DNA of 34,596 nucleotides from Prorocentrum cordatum (taxonomy: Eukaryota > Sar > Dinophyceae > Prorocentrales > Prorocentraceae), in the NCBI GenBank assembly GCA_963575745.1, contig CAUYUJ010009371.1, forward strand, positions 1 to 34,596. Direction: 5' to 3'. The notes beneath the pieces were generated by a model. The model did no database searches. It had not been told where the DNA came from and was given only the letters and a program-made list of their open reading frames with translations. Position 1 is the stretch's first letter. Each line of letters starts with the position of its first letter. Of this stretch, positions 18,763 through 28,867 are shown one piece after another. A program made the translations under genes and the position numbers.

Positions 18763-18906
18763 AGGTACCCATACCGCTACCTTTCGCTCGTTTTCTTCTC
18801 TTTGGGCCTCCTCGGGGGCACTCGTCGTCACCGCTGGATTCGCCTTGAAATCCTGGTCAGACCGCGCCCCGGGAGAGGTCCCAGGAGTGGCGGTATCAGT
18901 ACCTTT
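18763..18906. repeat. Dispersed repeat family R2, copy A
   Basis: Starts GGTACCCATACCGCTACC and ends GTGGCGGTATCAGTACC, so the ends are imperfect inverted repeats. The middle holds TCTTTGGGCC, TTCGCCTTGAAATCCTGG and CGCCCCGGGAGAGGT. The same landmarks appear at 29552-29689 and, in more diverged form, at 32121-32260. It lies 39 bp from MITE T1 copy 1. Sized like a MITE; no family recognised. Confidence 0.7.
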
Positions 18907-19529
18907 TCATTTCCCCAGGTACGTTCCCTGAGACCCTTACTTCAACAGTTTCGAGCGCCAGCACGACAGTGCCCGATGGTTGGGGACGAAAAGCAGCGAC
19001 GGCTGAAAGCGCCGAAGACGGAGGACCTTTCTGTCAAGGTATGCGGAGGCTTACGCAGCAGAATGCCGCGAGCCGCCTTCAGCTTGTTTGTTGCTGCATG
19101 TGCGTGTATGTTGAATGTCGCACTGGCTGGAGTTAGCTCATGCTTGAAAACTTGAGGCAGAAACCCGGGGAGACGGGACCGCCAAGAAAAGAAGGGGCCT
19201 TTTTGGAAAGGGGCCATCGTTTTATGTATGTATTTATTCCCTCAAATGTGTTATAAGCATTTATATGTATATGTCGTCCTACCAGGGGTGACCGAGGGGG
19301 CCGGGGGGCCGAGAGGGCTGCGAGGTGTCTCCAAGATGGCCCCGGACGTTCCAAATGTCGCCAAGATTGCCCAAGCCCGCCGCGAAGTGTCCCAGGAGAG
19401 CTCGGAGACATCTCGATGAGAGTCGAAGAGCGGCCAAGCGTTTCCAGGATTGCCCTAAGTCGGCCCCGATGGGGCACACGTCGCCCCCACAAAGCACAAC
19501 ATAAGGCACACATGTTCAAGACACAGCGG
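18907..19529. other. Spacer with GGCCCAAGACG-type repeat
   Basis: 19336-19480 carries diverged units such as CCAAGATGGCCCCGGACG, GTCGCCAAGATTGCCC and GGATTGCCCTAAGTCGGCCCC, related to 5350-5757. The rest holds no recognised gene. Confidence 0.5.
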
Positions 19530-19671
19530 AGATCAGAGTTTTTCCCGACCCTCCTGTGGTGCTGGGTCCTCGTTTTGAAGTGAGAGCGCCCCGCGTCCAT
19601 CCTCTCCTCTCCTCCTCCCCCTCCTCCTCTCCCTCCTCCCTCCTCGCATCCGCCTCGTCACCTCCCTGTAC
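19530..19671 (+). repeat. Conserved 5' flank of minisatellite array 2
   Basis: TTTTTCCCGACCCTCCTGTG, GGGTCCTCGTTTTGAAG and GCGCCCCGCGTCCATC, followed by a CTCC-rich stretch, match 20628-20722 before array 3 (TTTTTCCGAACCATCCTGTG, GTGTCTTCGTTTTGAAG, TGCCCCGCGTCCCTC). Flank plus array looks like one duplicated module. Confidence 0.75.
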
Positions 19672-20545
19672 AGCGTTTCGGGGCCCCATAGGGAGCTCCA
19701 CCGAAGGCTCCAGTGGCAGTGTCCGCATGCGTCACCACCACCCAGCACAGCGATTCGTGGCCCCATTGGGAGCTCCACCGAATGCTCCAGTGGCAGGGTC
19801 CGCATGTGTCACCGCCACCCAGGACAGCGTTTCGTGGCCCCATACGGAGCTCCACCGAAGGCTCCAGTGGCAGTGTCCGCATGCGCCACCGCCACCCAGG
19901 ACAGCGTTTCGTGGCCCAATCGGGAGCTCCACGGAAGGCTCCAGTGGCACGGTCCGCATGTGTCACCGCCACCCAGTACAGCGTTTCTCGGCACCGAAGG
20001 CTCCAGTGGCAGGGTCCGCATGCGCCACCGCCGCCCAGGACAGCGTTTCGTGGCCCCATAGGGAGCTCCACCGAACGCTCCAGGGGCAGGGTCCGCATGC
20101 GTCACCGCCACCCAGTACAGCGTTTCGCGGCCCCATAGAGTCTCCACCGAAGGCTCCAGTGGCAGGGTCCGCATGCGTCACCGCCACCCAGGACAGCGTT
20201 TCGTGGCTCTCTAGGGGGCTCCATCGAAGGCTCCAGTGGCAGGGTCCGCATGCGTCACCGCCACCCAGGACAGCGTTTCGCGGCCCCATATGCACCTCCA
20301 CCGAAGGCTCCAGAGGCAGGGTCTGCATGCGCTACCGCCGCCCAGGACAGCGTTTCGTGGCCCCATAGTGAGCTCCACCGAATGCTCCAGGGGCAGGGTC
20401 CGCATGCGTCGCTGCCACCCAGGGCAGCGTTTCGTGGCCCCATAGGGAGCTCCACCGAAGGGTCCAGTATCAGGGTCCGCATGCGTCCGCGCCACCGATT
20501 TCGGCGCACCCCTCGCACTCTTCGTGGCCCCGTAGGGAGCTCCAC
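19672..20545 (+). repeat. Minisatellite array 2 (~77 bp unit, about 12 copies)
   Basis: The unit has the same core as array 1 but reads GAAGGCTCCAGTGGCAGGGT before CCGCATGCGTCACCGCCACC, with CAGGACAG as the joiner. One unit (19982-20046) is shortened to about 64 bp. The last unit (20480-20530) switches to the CGATTTCGGCGCACCCCTCG joiner typical of array 3, so it is a hybrid. Stop-free frames across it are a property of the unit. Confidence 0.95.
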
Positions 20546-20861
20546 CGAGAGCGGTACCCACAATGCGGCACTCGCAGCTACATTGTGTCCTTCGTCAGGC
20601 GAATTTTGTGTATTTTTGGAGTGATTCATTTTTCCGAACCATCCTGTGTCGTTGTGTCTTCGTTTTGAAGAGGCAGTGCCCCGCGTCCCTCACTCCTGCT
20701 CCTCCCCCTCCTCCCTCCTCCCGTCATCATCATAATCATCTTCATTATCGTCATCGTCATCACTGACGTCATCACCATCATCATCCTCACCACGACCGCC
20801 CTCATCACCACCATCGTTATCATCAATGCCGTTATCATCACCATCACCCCCCACACGTTTC
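20546..20861 (+). repeat. Array 2 3' flank, array 3 5' flank and CAT-type triplet run
   Basis: 20546-20625 resembles the 3' flank of array 1. 20628-20722 repeats the 5' flank of array 2. 20722-20855 is an imperfect CAT/CATCGT/CACCAT triplet run absent from array 2, where only a short remnant precedes the first unit. Confidence 0.75.
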
Positions 20862-21900
20862 GTGGCCCCTTAGGGAGCTCCACCGAAGGCCCCAGTGCCA
20901 CCGCGTTCGGCACACACACACACACACACCTCACACGTTTCGTGGCCCCATAGGGAGCTCCACCGAAGGCCCCAGTGCCACGGCGCGCATGCGTCACGCA
21001 CACCGATTTCGGCACACCCTTCACACGTTTCGTGGCCCCATAGGGAGCTCCACCGAAGGCCCCAGTGGCACCGCCTGCATACGTCACACACACACACACA
21101 CCCATTCCGGCACACCTCTCACATGTTTCGTGGCCTCATACAGAGCTCCACCGAAGGCACCAGTGCCACCGCCCGCATGCGTCACGCACACCAATTTCGG
21201 CACACACCTCACACGTTTCGTGGCCATAGGGAGCTCCACTGAAGGCCCCAGTGCCTCCCACCGCCCGCATGCGTCACGCACACCAATTTCGGCACACACC
21301 TCACACGTTTCGTGGCCCCATAGGGAGCTTCACTGAAGGCCGCAGTGCCACCGCCTGCATGCGTCACGCACACCCATGCCGGCACACCCCTCACGCGTTT
21401 CGTGGCCTCACAGGGAGCTCCACCGAAAGTCCCAGTGCCACCGCCCGCATGCGTCACGCACACTAATTTCGGCGCACCCCTCACGCGTTTCGTGGCCCCA
21501 TAGGGAGCTCCACTGAAGGCCCCAGTGCCACCGCCTGCATACGTCACGCACACCCATTCCGGCACACCTCTCACGCGTTTCGTGGCCCCACAGAGAGCTC
21601 CACCGAAGGCCCCAGTGCCACCGCCCGCATGCGTCACGCACACTAATTTCGGCGCACCCCTCACGCGTTTCGTGGCCTCACAGGGAGCTCCACCGAAAGT
21701 CCAAGTGCCACCGCCCGCATGCGTCACGCACACTAATTTCGGCGCACCCCTCGCACGCTTCGTGGCCCCACAGGGAGCTCCACCGAAGGCGCCACTGGCT
21801 GCGTTCGCATGCGCCCACTGTATCTATTTCGGCACACCTCTCACGCGCTTCGTGGCCCCATAGGGAACTCCACCGAAGGCCCCAGTGGTTGCTTTCGCAT
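20862..21900 (+). repeat. Minisatellite array 3 (90 bp unit, about 12 copies)
   Basis: The core is that of array 1 and the spacer is GCACACCAATTTCGGCACAC followed by CCCTCACG. From about 21307 to 21848 successive units are almost exactly 90 bp apart; earlier units vary because of CA dinucleotide expansion (20911-20928, 21087-21101). Units alternate between ACACCCATTCCGG and ACACTAATTTCGG spacers, hinting at a higher-order two-unit repeat. Confidence 0.95.
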
Positions 21901-22539
21901 GTGCCCGGCGCCATCTAAAGATCAGCCTCCTGCCAGGAGGCCTTCCCCCCTTCCCCTACCCCCTTGTGCGCGCCGCCAATTTTTGCCACCGCTTTCGGCA
22001 TCTGGGATCCCTCGCCAGGCCCCGGGTCAGTGAAGAAGCGGCTGAGGACGCAGAGCCGGCCTTGGGGAACGGATCGGGACTGCAAGGGCCTCGTACCGAA
22101 CAGATCATATGCATCGGATCCCTGGGCGTCTCGCCTTCGCTTCTCGTCACCCTCCTCCCCCCGCGCAGGCAAGGGCAAGGGCAAGGACAAGGGCTCCAGC
22201 TTCGGCGCCGCACCCACTGGGCCGGGCAGGCCCGAGCAGCGCGCGCGCGCGGGGCCGCCTCTGGGCAGGCCCAGGATGCAGCTCTCCTCCCTCCTCCTCC
22301 TCCTCCTCCTCCTCCTCCTCCTCCTCCTCCTCCTCCTCGTCGTGGTCGTTGTCGCCCAGGTCGTGTGAGGCTTCCTCGCCAGCGCAAGACGACCACACAG
22401 GTATCGAACCTGTGAACGCCATCGCGGGCAGCGTGCACAAGGGCTGTAATGGCGCCCTGCTGATGGGCGGCGGGGCTCTGGGAGGCTCTTCTCGCAGCAT
22501 GTGCTACTGCCGGAGACGCTGCTGTTCCTCTTGGTGGAC
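21901..22539. other. GC-rich spacer with CTC run
   Basis: No gene recognised. 22285-22337 is a CTC triplet run. Long frames over 21915-22777 on the minus strand include this run and look accidental. Confidence 0.45.
22397..22413 (-). other. tRNA T-arm-like sequence (Pol III B box match)
   Basis: On the minus strand ACAGG, TTCGATA, CCTGT form a perfect 5 bp stem with a 7-base loop, matching the GGTTCGANNCC B box. Upstream there is no matching acceptor strand, no D arm and no anticodon arm with a U before the anticodon, so it is not a tRNA gene. It may be a SINE remnant or chance. Confidence 0.25.
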
Positions 22540-23220
22540 AACTACCAACATGGCATTTTCTGCATAACAGTCCGTTGTCGGCCAGACGCCGTTCTAGATT
22601 AGATGGCGTTGAGCTGACCGCAACATCATGTGACGCGATCGTCCTGACAGGCACCCAGAGGCCAACATACCTTTTCGCTGAACAGTACCGTTCGGGGCCA
22701 AGACGGAGGATTGATGCAGGGTGCTGACAAGGCGCCAACACAAACAAGGCGACACGCAGTTCTACGACTTTTGGCAAGAAGCTTCGAGAACCACATGTAC
22801 GACGAATTCGACTACAACCTGCTGCTCTTGTTGGGCGAGGCTACAGTACGTATTGCAACTCGTTGGCACGTTTTCCCCTCTTCGACCCACCCGTGCTCGA
22901 GCCACATTGGCCACAGTATATGAGAGTACGATGCTGAAGGTCTTCGGCCGGGTGTCTGACGTTCTGACGGAGACACCTTGGAATATACCCACCATCGGCA
23001 TTGATTGCAACGGTGGGATGGGATAGCAGATGGGACCTCGCGGCCAGCTACAACTGTGGGCTCCCACCGCTGAGCCCGCCCAGAAACCTTGCAGGAACAT
23101 CGCTTCGTCAAATGCTGGCATTGCATCACATGTGAGCGACCAACGCAATTAATGATATGGTTACCCAGTATACAGGCCAAGGCCAGAGTAGCTTAGTTGA
23201 TTGTCTATGCGTCCGGATTC
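22540..23220 (+). pseudogene. LINE 2: decayed AP-endonuclease (EEP) domain
   Basis: A second copy of the EEP-type LINE endonuclease, split over frames. 22632-22661 reads DAIVLTGTQR (compare DFVFFAGAQRK at 2667). The frame from 22721 ends with ETPWNIPTIGIDCNGGMG, whose D-C-N-G-G-M-G (23003-23023) keeps the Asp-x-Asn metal-site motif. One frame over, 23085-23132 reads NLAGTSLRQMLALHHM, the G-x-x-L-x-x-x-L-x-x-H helix. 23163-23216 reads TQYTGQGQSSLVDCLCVR, matching the T-Y-x-G...S-x-x-D-Y motif. The final DH is replaced in the frame near 23290 (WYFLPMHQG). At least two frameshifts and several stops show it is dead. It lies about 640 bp downstream of minisatellite array 3. Confidence 0.75.
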
Positions 23221-23580
23221 GATAGCAATCACGTCGTCGGGGTCTCTCTATGCGGCTGGGACAAGCATTCCGAGCCATCAGCACGAAGCAAACCTGGTAT
23301 TTTTTACCCATGCATCAGGGTATTTGCCTGGCTGCCAGGCCTCCTGAAAATTCGACGACCTCGCTTCAATGGTGCAAACATTCCACGGTGGACGAGTTCA
23401 CTGGCCAAACAACGCTCCTTGGAAACTGTGGAAGTGTACATGACGCGCGTCACTGGGCACTATATGACGGGAACTGATTTGGAACTCTCCGATCGAATCT
23501 TCGAGCAGATTCAGACCGCTCTTCGAGCATATTCAGACCGGGCGTTACGTATTTCGTCAACACACACAATTTCGTCATGA
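23197..23580 (+). pseudogene. LINE 2: region after the endonuclease
   Basis: A 127-codon frame continues past the endonuclease, with a basic RRPRFNGANIPRW stretch and an amphipathic run ending DRIFEQIQTALRAYSDRA. This is where LINE ORFs have a linker before the reverse transcriptase. I see no RT motif downstream on this strand, so the element appears truncated or replaced near 23600. Confidence 0.4.
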
Positions 23581-24300
23581 CAGATTTTAGGCCCGTCGCC
23601 GCCACCCGCATGGCTTGCAGGCGCAGAAGCACGCTCCTGATAATAACTTGCTGTAGTTGGCGAGCGTGAGGTTTGGGAAGTAAGCGATGAGCTGCAACGG
23701 TGACCCCCGCATGTCCAGCGTGCCCTTACGCAAGAATAAGAACATATCGGACTGAGCTCGTCAAAGGCGATGTGGAGAACGTGACGGGAGAAAGCCCTGT
23801 GACAAGTTCCGGGCGGCAGGCGCTCAGTAGGGCGTGCAGCCCGGGCCGCGCCTCGCTTTGAAAATGATGGGATAAAACATCGAACGCTGTATGGAGGCAT
23901 GGGGCCAAGGTGGCCCTGATGTAGGCGCGCGCGCCAGACGCGTTCCCGATTGTTTCCGAGAACGACGACAGCGCCTCGATCTGAATTACGTTGCCGAAGG
24001 CCTCGACCAGGCCTTGAACAGGGAAGCAAAATGGAATCTCCGGAGGTTCACATTCACTGCTCGGGCCCGCAGGGCCCCGCAATGAAGGGCGTGTCCGCCA
24101 TGGTCGGTGCCGAAGAAATTCTCGGAGATCTTCGTGGCCCCATGGTGCTCGCTCTGAGGCCCCGCTCACTATGTCAGCGCCCCAGGATTGATTTGTTTGC
24201 GCTCCAGCAGTCCCGGATGGCCCGTCTGTTCCACGTGGGTCTTGGTGTCGGCTGGCCCGCAAAGGCAAACCAGCGCGATGTAGGCGATAGCTCTCAGAGC
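23581..24300. other. Possible further retroelement remnant, minus strand
   Basis: The minus strand has a 180-codon frame (23726-24268) whose EAFGNVIQIEAL segment faintly recalls the motif A region of reverse transcriptases (AF-x-x-V...L). No catalytic motif C is visible, so I do not call it RT. Confidence 0.15.
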
Positions 24301-26809
24301 ATGCGCGTCGCGCGCCTGCCGCCCAGCCGTGGGGGGCTGGATGGCGCTGCGTCAGTCGCCTGTCCCCCGACGCGCCCTGTCAAGCAATGGCTTCCTCCGT
24401 GGGGGCTGCAGAGAGCCTGCCGTCGAATGGAGAGCCGCGGATTCAGGTGGATCGGTTCTCGCGCAAACGCACGGTTTAAAAAGGGCTTCTTGCAGTGGCG
24501 GCTGGGGCGTTCTGACTGCCGCGCCGAGGCCCTGGCGCAAGAAGGTTTATCGCCCGAGTGTTCTTGGGGCCGAGGCAGTCTATCCAAGCCCCCCGGCCCG
24601 GCGTGAACCGGCGGCGGCGACCAGTGCGCGCGTGGATTCTGCGCTGTAGATTCCTCGACGGGTAGCAATTTGGACGCGTCAGCCCCTCGGCGCGCAGATG
24701 GCGGTTGGAGGTTGTTTTTTGTTCACGGCTGGTGAGCGGCTTGGATTTCGCTGACTGCGCGCAGCTTGCTGTCGAGCGCTTTGCCGAGGCGCCCTTCCGC
24801 CGCGGGCCGTGCGCGGCGTCGGCGCGGGCAGGGGCTTGCCCCCGCGTCCGAGGAAGCGGGCCGCGCGCTCGCGGCAGAATGGCCCGAGGCGCCCGCGATG
24901 CGTTTGAAGCGAATCCGACGGCGCGCCGCCCGACTTCTGATGCGCTCGCATACCATTCTGTGCGATTTGGCGCAGCGCGACGCCGCGATGCAAAATGGCG
25001 ATATCCGCGCTTGGCCCAGGGCCAAGCAGAAGATTGGTTGACGGACCACCTGCGCGAGGGAACCAGGAGGTCCTGGAATCGACCTGGCTGGCAATCTGAA
25101 CCAGCTCGACTTTGGTCGCCGTCGTCGGGTAGCCAGCGACTCGACGCCCCCCCCCCCCCCCTCCGGATTGCGACGCGCCCGCGCCCTTGTGGCCGAGGGG
25201 GAGGCCCCGCCGATGGTCGAGGATGCTTGCAGGGACTGGGCGCGCGGAGCCAGGGCAGATGCGGGGCCGCGTGCGAGTCCGTCTTGGAGTTTCCGCGTTT
25301 TTTTTTTTTTTTTTTTTTGGGGGGGGGGGCGTCGCATGCCGGGTCGCGGCGCGCGAGATGCCCGGATGCAGGTTGTCGCCGCGAACGCCCGCCTCTCCCG
25401 CTCGACTGAATATTTGGGCGCGTCGCGGGCTCGACGCCATATCGTGGGCGCGTCGCGCAGTGGAGGCAGGTGCATCTCGCGTTCTCGGCTTCGCGGCGGG
25501 CCGTGCGATCCATGCAGGTGTTCTTGTTATCACTGCTGCTGCGTTGGCCCCCGCGTCGGGGAGTTGCAAGCTCGCCCGCGCAGGCGCGCCCCTCCCGCGG
25601 CCCGCTGGGTCGATGAATTCGGCGGCGCCCGCGCAGGGTCTGAAGCGGACAGGGGGGCGCCAGCGGGGGCGCCCGGGCCATCGATGAAATCGCAAAGTTG
25701 CCGAGTTGGCGGGCAGCGAGAGCGCGGGGCGCGCGGCGAAGCTAGTTTGCGTCGACGCGCCTCGAGCGGGCGAGCGCCGCCGGGGTCGGGGGGGATCGGG
25801 CATTCCGCGGCGGTGGTGCGTTCCGGCCGCGCGCGCCGCAGCGCGCCGCGCGCTGCCGCCGCTAGCGGAGCGCGCAGTGGCGCGCGTGGCACAGGCAGGG
25901 GAAGTCGCTGACCACGAGAAGGCGAAGGATGCAAGAAATGACCCAGCAACGACAGAGGAGCTTGGGCCCCCGCGGCTTCTCAAATGCACCGCGGCACCCC
26001 GAGCGCTGGCGGCGATGTCGGAGGGGCTGACCTTGGGAGAGAGACATCCAGGAGGGCTTCTGAGAGACTGGAGCGACGGGGGCCGAGTCCGTCCTCGAGC
26101 TGCCTGAAATGGCCCGGGACGCCCAGGTGAAGCCCGCGAAGAAGACGGACTTCGGTTGCGAGAATGCGAGAAGTGCAACGAATCCTTCGCGGTCAAGGTG
26201 ACTCGCGAGGGTCTCGAGCGCGCCCTTGTCCGAGGACGGATGGTGGCGGGGGGTCAGCCGCGCGGTCGCCCCTGCCTGACGCGGCCCCCGGGAGCGTCTG
26301 ACTCAGGAGTTATTGGGCGAGATGGGGAAAGAGGCGGGCCGGGGCAAGGTTAAGGGCATGTGCGGCGGCCAGAAAGGGCGACCCATATATAGCAGCACGC
26401 AGCAAGTGGTGATTGGCAGACGCTCGATTCGATGGCTCGAGCTGGCGCTCGCTGCAGGTTCCGCCCATATTGCGCTGATCCGCCGAGTTGAGGCGACGGG
26501 GGAAGGGGGTGGCGTGTTGGACGTGGGGAGAGGGAGGGGGATCGTAGGAATTTTATTCACTTTCTGCATGTAGGGCCGAGGCCCCGGCCCATGGCCCAGG
26601 GCGGTGCCGGGTGGCCCCGGAGCCGCGCCGCCAACCTGGGCGTTGCCGACGGCTTGGGGGTGAATCCCTGCCCGGCGCAATGGCAGTTGGTATTCCTGTA
26701 GCAGGTACACAGAGTGCGTTCCACTCGACAAAGTGCATGTGTTTTTCGTCGGCGCAGTGTCGGAACGAGTTTTGAGGTGACAATCGGACATCGCTCCTAG
26801 AGGTGTTGG
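24301..26809. other. GC-rich block without recognisable gene
   Basis: Many overlapping frames (up to 505 codons, minus, 24679-26196; 247 codons, plus, 25168-25911) are open, as expected where stops are rare. None shows a domain I recognise, and low-complexity Ala/Arg/Gly/Pro dominates on both strands. Contains C14 at 25147-25160 and T21G11 at 25298-25329. Confidence 0.4.
25298..25329. repeat. T21 directly joined to G11
   Basis: Twenty-one T then eleven G with no intervening base; on the minus strand C11 then A21. It could be a retrotransposed poly(A) tail on the minus strand, but no insert body is recognisable. Confidence 0.9.
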
Positions 26810-26912
26810 GTTGAGTCGTTGTCGTGTCGACGTCGTCCTCGTCGTCGTCCGTCGCCGCCGCCGCCGCCGTCGTCGCCTCAGTCGTCATCGTCGTCCTCCG
26901 CGTCGTTCGTCT
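26810..26912 (+). repeat. GTC/GCC triplet tract
   Basis: GTCGTC and GCC triplets with interruptions. 26913-27680 beyond has no recognised gene; 27140-27180 is a GTGTACGCGTGTACG-like alternating patch. Confidence 0.8.
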
Positions 26913-27680
26913 TGCACGCGCTCTGTGGAAGCCGCTTCCCCGCCAAGGAAGTGCGCGCCATCGTGCGCACCAGAACCCGACAAATTCGTTCGTGTTGTAC
27001 GTGCCTGGCGCACGTGTTTGTTTGGCATCCGCAGTTTGCATGCCGATGTGCTCGCGGAGCTTCCATCACCCGGCGCGCAGATTTTCTGTGCAGTATGCGT
27101 CTGTGTGCTTGTGTACGCCATCCATATCGACTTTTTGCATCTCAATGTGTGTACGCGTGTACGCGTTAATGTGTGTACACGTCGTGCCCCTTCTGTCTAA
27201 AACAATCTTGCGCGCGCCGGGGTTCCTGTCCCTTTTTGCAGAAGCATTGTGCCCCCGCTCCGTACACAGTTATTTTGAGATGGTGTGGTCACGCACCTCG
27301 CCAGCGGGATGGTCTCATCGGTCTAGCGCGTTTCCTGCGGCCCGCGCAATCATTCATGCACGCGTGCACCATCGAAGGCCCACGCAATACATTCTCTATG
27401 TCGATCGGCTCGTGTCGATTGCATCGGTTCACGCGTGGCCATTAGCATCAGCTTCGATTTGCGAAGCGAGCCCTAGGTCACATGTCGTCGGCATTGTGGT
27501 GGGTAATCCAGGCCCCGCCCCGCCGATTGGATCCAGTCCCCCTGAATCTGAGGACGCGCAGGGGCCTCATTTTGGTTTCCCCCTTGACCAAGACCCTTGG
27601 GCGATCCCACGTGTAATACACGGCTGGCGTTGTCCAACATTCCCCCCCTTCACCCCTGCCCCCTGGCACTACCCAGACCC

Positions 27681-27830
27681 CCGGCGTCGTGATTTTTCAC
27701 CACGTGACCCTCCAGGGGCTCGCACCCCAGTGACCAGTTTCATCCCAAGTTGGCTTTTGACTGTCTAGGGGCCTTGCGAGGCCCCCAGAGGCAAAGACTA
27801 TAGCCTGAACTTCCCGTCGTGTTTTTTCGC
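27681..27830 (-). repeat. Dispersed repeat family R1, copy 3 (reverse)
   Basis: Read on the minus strand it runs from CGCGAAAAAACACGACGGGA, through GCCTCTGGGGGCCTCGCAAG and CAAAAGCC, to GGGTCACGTGGTGAAAAATC and ACGACGCCGGGGG. These match copy 1 at 1125-1277 and copy 2 at 31586-31744 in order. The centre contains a local palindrome, GGGGCCT-TGCG-AGGCCCC (27769-27786). Confidence 0.7.
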
Positions 27831-27914
27831 GACTCGACTGGGTTCTGGGTATCCTTTTTCCCCTTCGACGGGGCGGGGAATGCCAGGGAATGACGAATGG
27901 CAGCCGGCGTGGGG

Positions 27915-28150
27915 ACGATGAGGAGATAAGAGGGAGGAGGGAGAGAATGGATGGGAGGGGAGGGGATGGAAGGAGGGCGGAGGGAAGGATGCAGGGATGA
28001 GGAGGAGGAGGAAGAGGACGAGGAGGAGGACGATGATGAGGAGAAGGCAGACGATTGAAGAGGAGGGAGGGGGGAGGGGGGAGGATGGGGTGGACGGATG
28101 GATGGAGGGAGGGAGGGAGGAGGAGGAAGAAGAGGAGGAGGACCAGAGTG
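27915..28150 (+). repeat. GGA/GGGA polypurine tract
   Basis: GGAGGGAGAG, GGATGG and GAGGAGGAC units; purine strand is plus. Confidence 0.9.
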
Positions 28151-28289
28151 AACCCAGGACTCATCAACGACATTGGAGTAAACCCTAAGCTCCTTAGTCA
28201 TAGGCCCCATACCAGGATCCAGCTACACTGAGGGAAGGGCTCCTTTGCGAGACAAGCGTTCGAAGAGGCTGAAGCTTGCCGAATCACCA

Positions 28290-28405
28290 CTGTCTCGGAC
28301 TCCAACGCCACGAATCAACGTGACTGTTGCGCCTTGACGACTAGAACACCATTCCTGGTATTTCAACACTGCGAATTCATGTTACTGTCGCGTCCTGATA
28401 ATCCG
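28290..28405 (+). repeat. ~64 bp diverged tandem repeat, two units
   Basis: CGAATCAACGTGACTGTTGC followed by GCCTTGACGAC (28310) is echoed by CGAATTCATGTTACTGTCGC followed by GTCCTGATAAT (28371). Confidence 0.6.
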
Positions 28406-28474
28406 CACTTGTGCCACAACATGATTTCTTGGACGTCAGCGATCAGAATCTATGAATCTGCTGTACACCGTTAA

Positions 28475-28790
28475 GATGAATGTGCGGAACCTTCAGGCGA
28501 TAACCATATTTTGCAAAGGAACCGCCCTCAATCCGTGAACCGTATTTCAAATTTGTATGACGAATGTGCGCGGCGTTGTGGCGAGAACCACATTTTGAAA
28601 ACGACCCGCTCCCAATCCGTGAATACTTTGTGACAGTTGAAAACGAATGCACGCTGCCTTAAGGCGAGCCACAGTTTGAAAATAACCCGCCTTCACGTGG
28701 AACCCTTGCAATACCATAAGCCGATTCTGCGCTGCGCTAAGGCAAGAGCCATACTCTGGAAACGACCCGCCCTCCATCGGTGAAGCTGTT
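28475..28790 (+). repeat. 84 bp minisatellite, four units
   Basis: Units start at 28475, 28559, 28642 and 28720 with GATGAATGTGCGGAAC, GACGAATGTGCGCGGC, AACGAATGCACGCTGC and GCCGATTCTGCGCTGC. Each continues AAGGCGAGARCCAYATTTTG and ACGACCCGCCCTCAATCCGT in variant form. Divergence rises to the right. Not related in sequence to the 77/90 bp minisatellite. Confidence 0.85.
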
Positions 28791-28867
28791 GCCTTTCTCT
28801 TTGCTTCAGGACCATGGTGGGTATGGAAGTCTTCGGCTTCGGGGTGCGACAGGGAGGAGTCATTCAT

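Noticed and set aside
8168-21900. Minisatellite arrays as CRISPR arrays
   Set aside because: Units are 77-90 bp with no distinct unique spacers, repeats are degenerate, no cas genes are present and the context is eukaryotic.
22340-22520. A complete tRNA gene on the minus strand
   Set aside because: Only the T arm is convincing. The best anticodon-arm pairing leaves a 3-base variable loop, lacks T33, and no acceptor strand pairs with GTGGTCG.
23726-24268. Reverse transcriptase remnant on the minus strand
   Set aside because: A weak AF-x-x-V resemblance only; I found no motif B or C and the strand is opposite to LINE 2.
24679-26196. 505-codon minus-strand frame
   Set aside because: GC-rich DNA with few stops, several competing frames over the same bases, Arg/Ala/Pro-dominated translation and no motif.
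26380-26395. TATA-box promoter (CCATATATAG)
   Set aside because: A single short A/T word upstream of no recognisable gene; not enough to call a promoter.
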